Of a stretch of DNA of 64,000 bases, positions 11,013 to 25,243 are shown one piece after another. A model generated the notes under the pieces. The model was given only the letters and a program-made list of their open reading frames with translations. It was not told the DNA's origin and ran no database searches. The first letter of the stretch is position 1. Every line of letters begins with the position of its first letter. Location of the stretch: the NCBI GenBank assembly GCA_002914845.1, contig JXTC01000088.1:311272-375271 (forward strand), written 5' to 3'. Origin of the DNA: Trema orientale. Taxonomy: Eukaryota; Streptophyta; Magnoliopsida; Rosales; Cannabaceae. The position numbers and the translations under genes were made by a program.

Positions 11013-13638
11013 AGGTAGAGGACAGAGTAAAGACTAAAGACCAGGTAGAACCATAGGTGGGTAAGAAGGTAGGGGCTCGAGAAAGAGAGAGAAGAAGAAA
11101 GTGTTCTTGTGTTTGGCAATATGTACTCTTAACTAGTTGGCGTACTACAGTGGGAAGCCATTCTTTCTCATTTTCTTCCCTCTCCTTCCTCCATGAAAGA
11201 AGAAGGGGAAAAAAAAAAAAACTTGTGCTGAATAAAAACTTAGAAAGAAAAGAGGAGTCAAAGTGTCAAACTAAGTAAATTACCGGTAAAAAGATGGTCA
11301 CAATTGCAGAGAAACCAGAGAGGTTTTTGTCCTGTCCTTGGTGGTCATTCTTTGTTTTTTTAACTGTTCTTTATTCGTCTTTTCTTTTTTTAAACATAAT
11401 ACAACTTCTAATAATGAGAGTATAATTGTGTTTCTTTCTAAAAAATCAGGTTCAGTTAGAGAGGGTTAAGTATGAGTTTAAGGAACTATAAAGTCAGAAC
11501 TGTCAATTCTTTACCTATAACACAAATATATCCTCTTAGAAGACTTTAGTGAATTAGTACTGGGATTTTTTTTCCCTCCAAGAACTGATTTTTTTTTTTT
11601 GGCCCGGGGGGGTTTTGGTTGACAAATATTGGTTTTAGTGGTTTGACAAGGAAAAAAGAAGCTTCTTTTATGGTTCATTTATGAATCAGTTAGCGCCATT
11701 TACTATTGAGTGCTTTGTAGTTTTGAGTTCACGTGAGCACTTAATACTTTGATGATCTTAATGTGGGGTGGAAAAGGACAGTAAAGGACTGAAAGAAATG
11801 ACAAGGCAAAACATTGTAAGAGGCTCATTAGATTTCAAGTACTGAAACAGATAACTCTATTTCTATGATCAAAACATATGTAATAATGTTGGAGGTAATA
11901 TGAAGTTGACAAAAAGGAGGGGGGGGGGGGGGGGGGGGGACTTTTTTTTCCATAAAATTCAACATAAGAAAAACCATTAACAATTTATTTCTGGGACTCA
12001 CCCAAATGTGTTTTGGTTAACTAACCCCATCTCATTAAAAATAAAAAAATAAAAAACCATAGAACCCTAAGCCTGACTGACCGAGTAGTAGCATTGAGAG
12101 ACGTGCATTGTGTTAAAATTTAAAAAACATCATTAAAATGATATTTAAGTGGAACAAAATAAGGGTTTTCTTTGTGGGTTAGCGGGAATATGCCCTGCAG
12201 AGACTGACAAGCAAGAGAGAAAAGTAGTCTTTATCATGCCTCGTAACTCCCTACTTCCTCTCTTTTCCATATTTTTATTGAAAGTTTTGAGGACCCTTTT
12301 AAATAAATATTATGTACAGAAGCCATACAATTACAACCGAACCCCAGTTTGACTGCACATCCCAGGACGATTTAGCTTCTTCCAAAACAAAAATCTCTTA
12401 AGTGGGTTTCTGTTAACATTGCAAAATGCAAACCATCCATGACGAGTTTCCACTTCTTATTACGTGTTCATAAAATCAAATAGAAACTTGGGACTTTTTT
12501 GGTTCAATCGTTTAAAAAGTGCTTAAACATGTAACATAACAAACAAGTCTATTTACAAACAGTGGTAGCCTTTTAAAGCCAGCACTGCTTGAATTTTAAA
12601 GCAAGTACTTGTTCAAGTTATTTTTTTAGTAGAAAAATTGATTCAAAAAGCAATGTTCAAGGCTTTTTTAGTAGAAAAATTGATTCAAAGAGCTATGTTC
12701 AAGGTAGTTTGAAAGTCAGCCCGTTGCCCATGTCAGAAATATTCTTCTTTCTGCGATTGCAATGCAAAGTGGCTTATCGTGAAAAGTGAATCAAATAAAC
12801 AAATGCACTAAGGAGTACTCTCTTTAGTCCAGACACAACTTAGCAGAAGTTGTAGTAGTATGTCAAGAATCTAAAACGCTGATATGCTTTTTCAATTTCC
12901 TTTAAAAACTTCTCTAGTAAAGGTTTCGCATAGTTCTGTTCTGTCCAAGGAGAAGCATTGACAAAAGTAAAAATAAATAATAAAAAACTGCGTAAGAATT
13001 TGGCCTATGGGTTCTGGAGTTGGTCTGCCTTTGATGCAAATATCAGCAAAATGTAAGACCCTCATTTACCCCTTCCTCAGTCATGAGAACAATGAGGCTG
13101 ATAGTATTTTGGTACTAAATAATGCTGAACATCACAATGAGGACAATACAAGAGTAACCAAAAGTTTCACATTTAATAAAAGTAAATTGGGAATAAGAAA
13201 TTTAATACTACCTGACCACTGATTTCAAGTTTCTTCTTGGCCAAATTCTCTATCTATTACTGCTGCAAGCCACCATAAAGCTGAAAACCTCTACCAGTTA
13301 AGTGGAAATCAAGAGAAAGAACAAGCAAGGAAATGGAAGTACGAGTTTAGTTCCCTGTGTCATAGAGTTTATGAAAGAAAAAATGCCAACGGAGATGAAG
13401 AACGAGGAATCGTGCCGAGGAAACAACTAGTATTACTGTCACCTTAAAAGTTCTCTTCTCAAGGCTAAATGCAAGTATTAGTTTCCAGTTAAAAGTTACA
13501 GTATACAATAAAGAATTGAAGGCCTGCCCCTCTTTTGTTTTTCTTTGTTTTTCTTTTTTTTAATCTCTTTTGAAGCTACCTGGTATTCACACGAGAATAA
13601 TACAACAGACAGGAACATGAGATACAGCCTATTCAGAT
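10468..13638. other. 3.2-kb intergenic region with microsatellites and a poly-G tract
   Basis: Contains the upstream region of the DUF630/632 gene and the 3' flank of the PP2C gene. A (GA)n run lies at about 10978-11010 in the DUF630/632 promoter side. An uninterrupted poly-G tract of roughly 20 bases lies near 11920-11939. A 42-bp direct duplication lies at 12622-12705. No coding region is supported. Confidence 0.6.
12622..12705. repeat. 42-bp tandem duplication, two copies
   Basis: Two adjacent copies of a unit beginning TTTTTTAGTAGAAAAATTGA and ending with ATGTTCAAGG differ at a few positions. The open frame across it only reflects the repeat. Confidence 0.85.
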
Positions 13639-16600
13639 TCAAGTACTGCCAGCTTCAGTTGGCGTACCACAAGGGGCCAGAGTGTTTGGAGGCAGACTGA
13701 TTCCACCCCCTCTTACTGATAGATTTTGAAACTTGGCAGAACTAGCTCTGCTCACGTGATTTGAGTCAAGAAACACAACAATCACGGTGATGTCATCGTG
13801 GAAATGTCGTCGAACCCCCCTGTCAATCTTCTTCAAGTCTGAATACCTCATTTCCCTCTTCTTAGCGGCTTCCTGTAAAGCAGCTTTCACCAACCTTTTT
13901 GCACTTCCCTGAATGTAGGTTAACACCAAAAGTTATTTTTTCTTTCCCACTAGGCCAGAGTTAGCAGACATGAATCATACACACTTGAAACAAGTAGAAG
14001 TTACAACAGGCAGGAGAAATTCAACAAAACATCGGCACAATGAGATTGCAAAACCAATGTAACTAGAGAATTCATTTTTACTCCCCCATCACAAAATGGC
14101 GGCTACAACCTAGAGGTTTGTAATACATGAAATCTAAAAAATACATCCGAGGTACCTAGTAGATATTTACTTCGGACAATCAGCAAAGTTGGGCAATTTA
14201 GGTTACTGGGATGTAGTGGGATTCTACACGAAAACAATAACACTCAGGAAATATCTTATCTACTAAACCATGCCCATGGCAATGACTTTCTGATAGGATT
14301 TAAGGGGAAAAATATATCGGACAACAATTAAAATGCTGCTGATGATCATTCTTTTTAGGTAACTTCCATGGTGGAAATTTACTTACAAAAAAGAAGACCC
14401 GTTAATACTGACAATGTATAACATATAATCTCATCAAGAGAATGACTTTGAAGGCAGTATTGACTAGTTTAGTTAACGTATGCATTATATTAACTTCAGA
14501 TATAACCGTAGCCATTGCCTTGAACTTCTTGACTGAAAGTTATTTGGGAGAGAGATCTTCTTGACTGAGTTATCTTGTTTGTTGGGGGGGTGGGGAAGAG
14601 AGTGCCTGAAAAATATTGGAGGGAAGGCAGTCCCATGTGCTTACAAACTAGTTAACATATGGGTCATTTTAACTTCAGGTTCTAAGTTCTAACATAGAAG
14701 ACCAGCTTACAGATATAACAAAAGTTATTGCCTTCCAACTTCTTGACTGAAAGTTATTGGACACAGAGAGAGAGAGAGTATAACTACTATTGGAAAAATA
14801 GTAGTTAGTCTTGAGATAGGAATCTTACGCTACGTGGGTGGTTTTGAACTATATCAACTGCTTCCTGATTGCTAAGGTGTTCCCAAAGCCCATCAGATGC
14901 AAATATAATAAACTGGTCATGTGGCTGCAATTGGTGGACTGTAATTGCTGGTTCAGCGCTCAATATAGGCCTTTTGAAAGGCTCACGAAGACGAAACTTT
15001 GCATAAAGAGGCTCCCTGTTGAACTCAGCCTTCTTTAAATACACATCACCAATAGATCTAGAGACCTGCAACATGAAAGTTTCAAAAATTTTAGAGAAAG
15101 CACCCCAAATGAAAATTCATCACGTCAAAAAATCTTATATACCATTTGGTAGCATAAGATCTACTAGAAATCAAGTTTGCATAAAACCACAGAATTTCAT
15201 TGGAATGCAAAACCAATAAATTACATGTGAAACAGGCTTTTCAACCAAGTTGACCCATTTTCTTACTCGACAACAAATCAATGGGATATCCTTCAACAAT
15301 TTTAAAATATGATGATTTCAAACGTGAAAATCACATCCATAATTTACAAAACTACCAGTTTAACCAGTTGCTCTCAAGTAATCGGCTTGGTCACCTTTCC
15401 CTATCACAAGCTGCTATTAATACATCAAAACACCATCCTTCACCTTTAACTGATCATTAAAGTAGCAGCTACCATATTTAAAACCTAGCTAGACAAAAGC
15501 CTATCAGGCTATCAGCGCCATCACACAAATAATTGGTGAGTGAATCATATAGGATAGCAGTTACACTAGTTTCCTGTCATTTTATATTCACCCTTCCCTC
15601 AGCCAAAGACAAACAGACTAACGTTACCAGACAAGTACATCCTGAATGAATTTACTGAAAGTATCATTGACAAAAAGCATTCGAATTCCTGTTCCAGCAG
15701 TAAGAATACTGATATCAATGACTATATCTCATACAGTAAAACAATTACCTGTATAAGGCCCTTCACACGCCAGACATTATGCTTCAAAACTACAATCTGT
15801 GAATCATCAGGATGCGAAGCATGCAGTTCCTGCCTCACAGACTCTATACTGGCGTTATGCTCTGCTGACAACTGAACGGAGAGAACCTCCCCGGTTGCCT
15901 TAACAGCTCTTCCCAAAACAGCACGGGAATCTCCTAGGTTAGCAACGTAAAGGGTTCCTCCAGAAACAACACCAACAAGGCAGCATGATCCAACAGCTGC
16001 AATCTGTGGTTTCATAGGCCACTGCCTTGTAACAAGAGACAAAAAACCTTCTTCTGTTGCTTGAAATGCCTTTCTTATCACTTCTGCAGACATGGACTGT
16101 TGCTCTGAAGTAAACCCTGAATAGCCATTCAAAATACAATATAAGAATTTACAGCGTAGGGAATTAATGTTTGAGCTCAAAAAGCAGTATTTCATTGGTA
16201 TGGTTTATGAAGTTACAATGAACTAATGAGAATTGATGGAAATTGAAAAGTCAAATTTTAAGCATCCCATATCATTAAAGCAAAACCATCCAACCGAAAA
16301 TGGTTTCAGTACAACTATAAACCTTTAGTTAAGGTGAGTCTTTAACTTCTGATTTCAAAACATTATGAAAAATGATATCCACAGAACTCTAGGAACCTTG
16401 CTAAAGTTGCAAGCACTAGCGGCCTGCTGCATTACCATGTATCAAATCCACTGCAACCTTTCTTCTTTAACTTTCTCAGCAATTAAATAAACAGTTTTAA
16501 AGAAAACAAAAATAAGCAAACCGCTTGCTAATCCTTCTCAATGCTTAAAAATCTTCTCTAAGGTCTTGAGGTACTTACTCTTGAGATGCTGAAAGAGGTG

Positions 16601-16897
16601 ATCGTTGATATAACGAGACGTCTCAGGCCCTCCATGCCCATCATAGACCCCAACAAAAGTACCATATGGGCCAGACTCATGGGAGCTCAAACTACCTGAC
16701 TCAATCTGGCTCTGATCCTCAAGCAAATTATTGGCCTGGACTACGGCCATAGAGAAGTCACCATTGAAGTGTTGCCCTGAATCTTTGTACCACAAAAGCC
16801 CGTCTTGGCGACCACCTGAATCCGAACCCGTATGAACATACCGTTTCGACCTTGGCCGAAAACAGGCCCTCAAGAAGTTCATCAACTCCGATAACAT
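13639..16897 (-). CDS. Clade-D protein phosphatase 2C (PP2C38/46/60-like)
   Basis: Four coding exons, 16897-16579, 16116-15749, 15065-14829 and 13908-13639, encode 397 residues with consistent phases (1, 0, 0). The N-terminus [19 protein letters not shown] is typical of clade D. Metal-binding and catalytic motifs are intact: [85 protein letters not shown] and [12 protein letters not shown]. Length and exon pattern match Arabidopsis relatives such as PP2C46. Clade-D enzymes dephosphorylate the penultimate Thr of the plasma-membrane proton ATPase and are inhibited by SAUR proteins, opposing auxin acid growth. That role is inferred from the family. A non-coding leader exon with its own intron probably lies upstream (donor near 17538). 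No lesion was seen. Confidence 0.93.
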
Positions 16898-17940
16898 CCC
16901 TCATCTCACCCAAACAACCATCCAAAATCTCCACATGTAACAAGGACTCAAGAAAAAAAAAACTTTTCACCCTAAAAAGATTTCCCAATACTGAATTGCT
17001 ATATTACCCTTTACTTCTCAGCTCCGTGATTTATACTACAGAAAACATAAGAAGCAAAATACACAACAAAGTTAATAAATCGTGCAGTTGAACCTCTTCT
17101 TTACTCTTCTAAGATTGTTGAAGGGCCTAAGAGATCAAACAAACGACAGAAAAAGCCACCCTTACAGTTTATTTCAGTTGGGGATTGAGCCAAAACAAAG
17201 AACAAGAGGACCTAATAATCTCAAAGCCCGTACCTTTCTTTTCATTTTCTTTTGAACAGAAAAACCATGACCATACACGGCCGCAACCGATGGAAAAAAT
17301 ATCAACAGAAATACGAAAGTAGATGTTTGACAAAGAGTGGTCAAAGGGTACTTTTTTTCCTCATAAAAAAGTGTTAATTTTCAGCCATTCGGAAATCAGA
17401 AGGTTTACCTCCTTAGTTCGCATTGAAAAGCTAAAACAACCCAAACTTATACGAATTGCCCAAATCATGAAAATTCAACAATTTTATGCCAAGTACAACA
17501 ATCAAAAAGGAAAAAAGAAAGGAGGAGAATGAGTCTTACCCAAAAATTTTGACTGTTTCTTGAAAACAACTACGTAGAGAGACCAGAAGAAGGATCTGGA
17601 AACTGGAAGAAAGAAGCTCAAACTGACAAGAAAGCCATTCAGATCCACGGATCCATGAAATTGAGAGATGGGTTTTCAGTTTTGGCTCAGGTTTCTCTCT
17701 CTACTGGTGCTAAGAAAGATGGTGATGAGAAAGTCGAAGAAGAATACCAAAACCAAAGTGAATGGGGGGTGTTTTCATGAAAAGGGTAGGAGTCTATATG
17801 GGAGAAAAGACTGGACCAATTAAGAAAATAAACTATAAAAATTAAACTCACCCCTCCTTTTTTTTTTTTTTTTTGTTGGGTTCTCTCTTCTCTTAGTCCT
17901 AGCAGACAAGCCCCATAAAAGACCAACAATGGAGAGCTTG
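16898..17940 (-). promoter_or_regulatory. Probable 5' UTR exon and leader intron of the PP2C gene
   Basis: On the minus strand a pyrimidine-rich stretch at about 17900-17540 ends in a good donor, TTTTGGGTAAGACTC, near 17538. Several pyrimidine-tract/AG acceptors lie just upstream of the ATG at 16897. This fits a leader exon followed by an intron of about 0.6 kb, an arrangement common in plant PP2C genes. The transcription start and exact acceptor are not determined. Confidence 0.5.
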
Positions 17941-18345
17941 AAGCCAGCCAAGCAAAGGTCCAGCTATGGGCTCCACACCACTACGGTAAGAGAAAATTGA
18001 GATAGAGAGAGAGAGAGAGAGTATAGAGAGTCAATGAAGTTACATGGACAATGATAAAATCTACGACAATATTATAGGCGTTCCATGAAATGGAGTTCAC
18101 GTGAGAAAACGTGTAACAGGTTGGGGGAGTCTATCGCTAACGTTGTGTTGTGTTGTGTCCGAACCTGCCTAAACTCAAAACCTCCTAAAACTCGAACCCC
18201 GTTTTATATGGCTCACAGATTTTCTTTTTCACCTTAGAAGAGGAAAGTTGACTAATTTTTATTTAAGATTTGAAGTCAAAAACATTTATGACAATATGTG
18301 TTGCTTAATATTATTTATACATGTCCAACTAATGAATTAATAACA
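17941..18345. other. Upstream flank of the PP2C gene with (GA)n tract
   Basis: Non-coding; a GA repeat lies near 18000-18020. This is the presumed distal promoter of the PP2C gene. Confidence 0.45.
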
Positions 18346-18354
18346 AATTATTTA

Positions 18355-18555
18355 GGATAATGATCTATGTATCAAAATTTGTACCAAATTTTTAATACCA
18401 ACACATGTGACATATAAATTGGTAATATTCAATTGGTAAATATGATTAATACATTTATGGTAAGTTTTAGTACACCAATTAAATAGTGCCAATTCAAATG
18501 CACATGTGTTGGTATTAAAAATTTAGTACAAATTTTGATACACATAGTATTATCT
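18355..18555. mobile_element. 201-bp MULE-type MITE with 9-bp target duplication
   Basis: The ends GGATAATGATCTATGTATCA and, on the other strand, AGATAATACTATGTGTATCA begin inverted repeats of about 50 bp that continue through AAATTTTTAATACCAACACA. The element is flanked by a perfect 9-bp direct repeat, AATTATTTA, at 18346-18354 and 18556-18564. A 9-bp duplication is the hallmark of Mutator-like insertion. The interior is non-coding. Confidence 0.88.
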
Positions 18556-18564
18556 AATTATTTA

Positions 18565-20275
18565 AGATTTGAAAGAATTCAAAACTAATTTAAGTTTTTA
18601 ACATGAGATATTTTTTATTTATATTTATTTTAAAATATAAATTGAGATATTAAAATTAGACCGCACTTAATACTGCCCACAATTATATGATATTGAGATA
18701 GTAAAATTAGACAGTTTTATAACCAGAAGATACGTTTTTGTCCTTTGACATATTACAATCCTGGAAGGATGGGAAAAATTTGAGTCTTTGCAAACTATAA
18801 GTACAGGCTAAGAAAAGAAGGTGTCACGTTAAAGGTCTCCAGTCTCCACGTATCCTATTTTGGAGACGGTAGCACGGAAGAGCTGTGCCCCAAGGCCTAT
18901 ATGAGCTCACCATTAAGTAACGGAGTAACGGAGTCTTCCATATTTGTTTTCAAAGTCCAAACTCAGACGGGTCAATTTAGTCCCACCAGATAAAATTCGT
19001 CGTTTCGTTTAATATGACTTTTGAATTTAATTTGTTTTTCTTTTAAGAAAAAAAACTATTATATGAATTTAATTTAAGGTTTATACAAAATACAAGGTTA
19101 AAAATTTAAAATTCCTACGTAAGCACTGAGCGTTATGTTTTTTTTGCTAAGAAATATTATTTGAATCTGGAGGTTTGAGCTTTTACATTAGAACTATCAG
19201 CCACTGTAGCATACAGCTCATTGTGAGCTTTTTTTTCTTTTTCATTTTTTTTTGGGCGGGTGCTCATTTTTCATATTTAGACAGGCCCACATTAAAAAAA
19301 AATATTGATTCATTTATTTGTCTTTTTCTTTTTTTATCTTTCTTGGAAATGAACAGTTCGCAACTGTCAAGGCTCTTAAAGTGGCTGTAAGAAATTTTCC
19401 TCTGTTTTGAACTTTTTTTTTTTTTTTATTAACACCTTTGTTTTGATTATTAATGTATTTAAATTTAATTATTTACATAATTTTCACTTCGTATTAATTG
19501 ACTTGTGGACCCTTTTAGAATTTTCTCCTGACCACGAATTTAGTTGAAAATATTGGCAAGAATTAAACACGTGAATCGGGTGTTTTTTTTTTCAGTTAAC
19601 GTTATATTTTGCTTAAAATCCTTAACTTGACGTGACAAAATATACCTGAATAAGCAAGAAATAAAATAAAGAAAATAGACAAACGACACTTCCATATGGT
19701 TTTTTTTTTTTTTTTTTTTGGAAAGGAACACTTCCATAAGGTTTATTTTCACTTGCATATCTTTTTTCCTATGTTCTCTCTTTCCTTCCCTTTTTTTTTT
19801 TTTTTTTTTTTTTCTAATTTGAAACTCTTAGTTTTTCATCTTTTTTTTAATACGGATTTTTCAGACTTTTAGTTGGTTTTCATTGAAATTATAAGCTATT
19901 AACTATTAATTTATCAAATCTTGAATCTGGTGAAAGTCTACTGCCTAAGATTGATTTCAAAAAGGCTTCAATAATGAATATAATATGAATGGGAAAGAAG
20001 TTGAAACTAAACATAAATGCTCCTAACCAAAATTAGATTTATAAGCGAAAGAAGTTGAAACTAAACATAAATGCTCCTAACTAAAACTAGATTTATAAGC
20101 AACATCTTTGTGTGGATATAATTGTTGCCAAAGCTTATTTATTTTTATTAAGACAGTGCCTTATATTAGACACTAGATTGATTATTCAATCATTTATACT
20201 ATTTTAATCTTCAGAAATAAAATTATTCGATTTTTTTTTCACGTAAGTATCTTTACCTTTTATATATTAATATAA
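18565..20275. other. Intergenic, AT-rich, with a 54-bp tandem duplication
   Basis: No gene is supported. A clean 54-bp duplication with a few differences lies at 19993-20046 and 20047-20100, starting GAAAGAAGTTGAAACTAAAC. Many poly-T tracts are present. Confidence 0.6.
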
Positions 20276-20284
20276 TAATAAAAA

Positions 20285-20815
20285 GGATTAATTGCCTTTT
20301 TATACATTATGTTTTGACTGTTTGTTCAATTTATATATTGTATTTTGGTTATTATCAATATTGATCTTCAAATTTAAAACTTGTAACAAATTTGTACCCT
20401 TTGTAGCTCAAACAATAAATTTGACCAATATGTTTACTAAAACACCCTTTAAAGTTTAAAAATATACATTTTAAAGAATTTCAAATTTAAAACTTAAAAT
20501 TGATTAAACATTATTTATATAAACATATTTAATTTATGGGTTTTTTTTTTCTTTTTAAAATTATTTTCTAAATATTTGTTCTTTTAACTATTAATTTTAA
20601 TTAGTTTTAAATTTAAAATCAATATTTAAATATCTACCCTTAAAGTTTAAAAGGGTCTTTTGATAAACTCAATGGTCAAAATTGATTTTTGGCATATGGA
20701 GTGTATAAATTTATTACAAATTCTAAATGTGAAAGTTAATATTGATAATAACTAAAACGCAAGTTATAAACTGAACAAACGGCTAAAATGTAATTTATAA
20801 AAATGTAATTATCTC
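20285..20815. mobile_element. 531-bp MULE-type MITE with 9-bp target duplication
   Basis: The left end GGATTAATTGCCTTTTTATA pairs with the right end, read inward as GAGATAATTACATTTTTATA; arms extend past TGTTTGTTCAATTTAT and GGTTATTATCAATATTGATC. The flanks carry a perfect 9-bp duplication, TAATAAAAA, at 20276-20284 and 20816-20824. The inner arms are clearly related to the element at 52952-53296. Confidence 0.88.
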
Positions 20816-22396
20816 TAATAAAAATAACAGAGAAATCTTACATCAATTTCAGTTTCTTTAATTAAGAACCACATATCCAGGTATGAAATCTTCCTCACCC
20901 CTTTTAACCAAACAAATATACATATGTATATATGTATATTATGGCCCTACATATATATATATATATACGCATATTTTACCCATATCATTTTCACAGCCAT
21001 CTTTTCTCGGACCCCAAATTGTTTAATTCCACACCCTCACTCCCCCACTTACCCTGTTGCTTAAATTTGCTTACCAATCATAGTCATCAAAGGTCCAAAT
21101 TTTGCCCAAATATAGCAACATGGCTCTAGTTGAAAAAAAAATTCAATAGGGGACTATTATATGTGGTAAATCAACCATGATATGATGGATATTGAGAAGT
21201 GAGAACATTGTATATTTAATTAATTAGTTGAATTTGGGAGATATTAATTAATGACACATTACTTATAATGCTATATTAACTAAAGAACTAGTGCTTTTTT
21301 ATCCTAAGAAATAACAAGTAATGCCATATATAGGCATCAAATTATGAGGGGTTGTTTTGATTAGATCTTTTCGCTTAGACGCTTGGTTGTGTTTCCTTTT
21401 TAATGAACTTGCAAAATTATTAGAGGAAAAAGACGTTAAACTTTCTATAGTTTCATCGAAAAGAGTAATACGAAAGAGCAATTTACTTCAAATGTATGTC
21501 ATAAGGTAAGGGAACGAAAATTATGTACATGAGAGAAAGTAGTGCTTGCTAACGTATGCATATGGCACTACAATATGATATAAAATTAAGTACATAAGAT
21601 ACATATATAAGAAGGGTAATATTTATTATATAATCAATCTTTAGGGGAAATGGATAAGACATGATGATGATGATGGAGCTTTGTGCATGATGTTTGGTTT
21701 GCAGTGGTGGAAACTATTGGGTCCATTTGAGAGGTCATTTTGGTTCTTCATATGACAACAGAAAGTTATGGTAACCAGAAAATGTCACAATCTACTTTCT
21801 TTTCAGAATCCCATTTTATGAATTCCACATGTGCTACTCCCAACTAATTTTGCTTATTTCGACCCTGCATTTTGCAACACTATTCTTTATCTTATAATTG
21901 TATCCACCCCTTTATTTTAGGCTTTTTTTGTGTTTGCGCAAATATTTCTTCCTACTTTCTTCAATTTCATTTGAAGTTTTCCCTTTTTTTTATAAAAAAT
22001 TTATTATGAAATTTATACATGTGTAGTTAATTATATGAAGATTTTGACTTCTGAATAAGTTTTTTCTTTAAAAAAAAAGAAAAAAAAAAAGAGAAGGGTT
22101 TTGTCTATTTTGCTTGTTTCGTTTGCGTACTTTGCTTTGGTCAAAAAGCTAAGAAAACAGGCTTGATCGTTTCAACTTTCGAATTCGTCTGCTTTTCCTT
22201 TCATCTTGTGATTTTGAAAGGAAAATATAGCCATTAACTTGAGATAAGACACATCCATTAACGAGTGATTAGACCTAAATGAAAATAAATTAAACAAAGC
22301 AACTCATGAGTCATGGCTAATAATACTTGTTTCAAGTCCTAAGTGATCATTAGACTAATGACTCAAGTATCTCCAACTCCAACCATTGAAAGGACC

Positions 22397-22790
22397 GGCA
22401 ATTTGTACCATTTCGTGTCAATCCATCTATATTGTGCGGATTTCGTGTTACCTATGAGTTACATATTTAATGAAAATATCATTCATATTAACGTGTCATA
22501 ATACTTATGAACATTATAATTTATTCATTTACTTGAATTTTTCACTTTAATTTTACTTTATTAAAATAAATTAGCTCTTCAGTTTATTATTTTTCATTTT
22601 ATTTACATGAAATTCATTTAAAAAAATTTTATGAAGCAATTATATATTTAATAATTTATAAAATATTTTGCTAAAAAAATTAATTAATCGTGTCAATTCA
22701 GGTCAATTTCGTGTCAAATGTGTCAACTAAACGAGAGGTTTTGAGTCGTGTTATCATATTGTGTTCAAATTGTTAGTTCTTGTGGCAACT
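22397..22790. repeat. Possible degraded repeat with recurring TTTCGTGT/CGTGTCA motifs
   Basis: Motifs such as TTTCGTGTCAATCC and CGTGTCAATTCAGGTCAATTTC recur at both ends of an AT-rich core, like the subterminal motif clusters of DNA transposons. No clear inverted termini or target duplication were seen, so the call is tentative. Confidence 0.3.
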
Positions 22791-25243
22791 TTTTGCCAAG
22801 TTTGGTATAGATTTTTGTTTTTTTAAAAAAGGTCCAGTTCCTAATTCTTCAAATTAATGCACTGAAAAAAAAAAAGAAAAACTATAAATCAACGCTGCAA
22901 ATTAATTCACTGCATCTTAGAGAGCAAAAAAATTCACTGCATCTTTTGTTTTTGTTTTAAAAAAATATTGATATGCACGTTTTAGTAGCTTTTGATCATT
23001 ATGATATTTCCAGCCTCTGAGAGTCTGAAGGTACTTATGGATCGCTTCTGAAATTTCAATGTTAAAATTTACCTTTTTTATTTGTTGTGGTGTCTAATTT
23101 CACCCAAAGAACCACTAAAAAAAAAAATCACCCAAAGAAAGTGCATATATGACTCATTTCACCATGTGGGGCAGTACTGCTGAATTAACTAGCTAGTGCT
23201 AGTAGATAATAGACATAAAGCTAGCTAGACTTAATTGTTTTCCCTTCGTTTCTTAATTTTTAGTCTACTTAGCTTCAAGCTGATTTCACTTTATATTATA
23301 TAGTTCGTCAATGTCATATAAGTGGTATAACATATAAATAATTGTATATCAAGCTAGTTACACTCTTTTCACTACATGAATATGTCACTTAATATTATAT
23401 AGCTAATTAGCCAAATATTGGCATCCATGCTTGCTCTCTGACATCATTTATCTTTCTTTCTTTTTTTTTTTTTTGAATGAATATCAGTTCGTAGTATGTA
23501 AAAGTTGAAAGGATTCGGGGTCTACTTTTTATTATAATAACTTGTTATTGCATTTGATACCCAATTGTCTTTTTCTCTTTATGTTTTTGCGACACTAATT
23601 GCTTGTTTCCTGAGAAAAACCTTCCCCTGAAGAGTATGTTTGCCTCCAATTATTCAAAGGTATATCACCATATTGAATAATATTTATAATTTCTCGCTTG
23701 ATAGGCATGGAATGAAGCACTATAGTAGATAAAGTTAGTTATAGAACAAGAGATATCTCCTTTTACTTGAGTATTTAAAATTAATAAATGTGTCACAAAG
23801 CCACCAACTTTTTAAATATTGAATTGCATGCTACTTCTTCTTCTTTTTGATTTTCTTTTTTAAATTATTTGTTAGGTTTACATAATTCAGTCTCTTGTAA
23901 GGTTGTAATTGACTAATTGGTGGTAGAAAATAAGCCGAGTTTGAGAACCGTACACCCTTGGTAATTGACAATATTCTCAAATCCAGAAGTGTGCCACGTG
24001 TATAAACTCTATTTATTCGGTTTATTTTATGTTTTTCCTCTTCTCCACTATTTATTTGCTTTACCCTTATACTAATGATAATCTCATAATCTCAATCAAC
24101 CTGGGAAAGAAGATAATAACAACATAAAGCAAACAGAGAGCAAATAATTTGTAACTAAGTTATACCTAATCCGACTTAGATTTATCTATATCCCATTATG
24201 ATAAGATAGTACAATAATTGAAAGATATGGAAATTATCTATTTGTCTCACATATATTATGAAATCAAGCGTAATAAATAAATTAGTCCCAACTCCCACGA
24301 CGTATCATATAAAATATATATCGGGCCTCTAAATTTGGGAAAATCTAAAACTCTATTAAAGTAATGATAATATATATATATATGGAAGGAAAAAGGCAAA
24401 AGAAAAAAAAAATGAAGGGATCAATTGTGCTACGCCTTATCCCAACCACCGGAGATCGTAGTATAGATAATGTTGTTCCACTCAAATCTAAGGACATGGT
24501 CATGTCTCATATAGGAACAATGTACTTTCTAAGTCTTGTGTGCCATTAATGAAGTGGCCCATTTCACCAATTGGTCAAATTATTATTTTTTTGAAGAAGA
24601 AGAAGAAGAAAAAAAGAAACAAAAAAGTGGGTTTTACGTCAATTTTTCTAATCTTTCGACGGATTAGCCTGCTCGTAGATTGATTCATTGAACAAGGTCC
24701 TAATCATGATCCATCTAAGTTATCTCAGCATAGCTTATTTATAATGTTTTTCATCATTTAAATAAAGCAAGAAAGAGCATGGCTAGGCTAAAATCTTACC
24801 TTTTTGGGAGCTCATAATTTAGAAATTTGACATGAATAATAATAATTCAGACTAAAATGAATTTTTTATGAATATTTTGAAAAATAATTTTTTCAATAGT
24901 GTCGACTGTTGAATAATTCTAAAAAAAAGTCATAATTTTATGGTTACAAATTGTGTGACATCCGGCATACACTATATATTACTAGAAAAATCATTTTTCA
25001 CAACTCTACTAAAAAAAGTCATTTTAGTCCAAATTATTAGTGGTCATGTCCATTTCCCTCGTGTGTTTGCTTGGATTTTTATTTACAACGAATTCATGAC
25101 TATCTCAATTTTTCATATATCATTTAAATTACCTAGAAAATCATTATCTTATCATTACCAAATCCAGTAATGTGTAATGCTATAATTTAGCATAGCACAA
25201 ATATTCTCCTTCAAAATAATGTCATAACATTTGACTAAACAGA

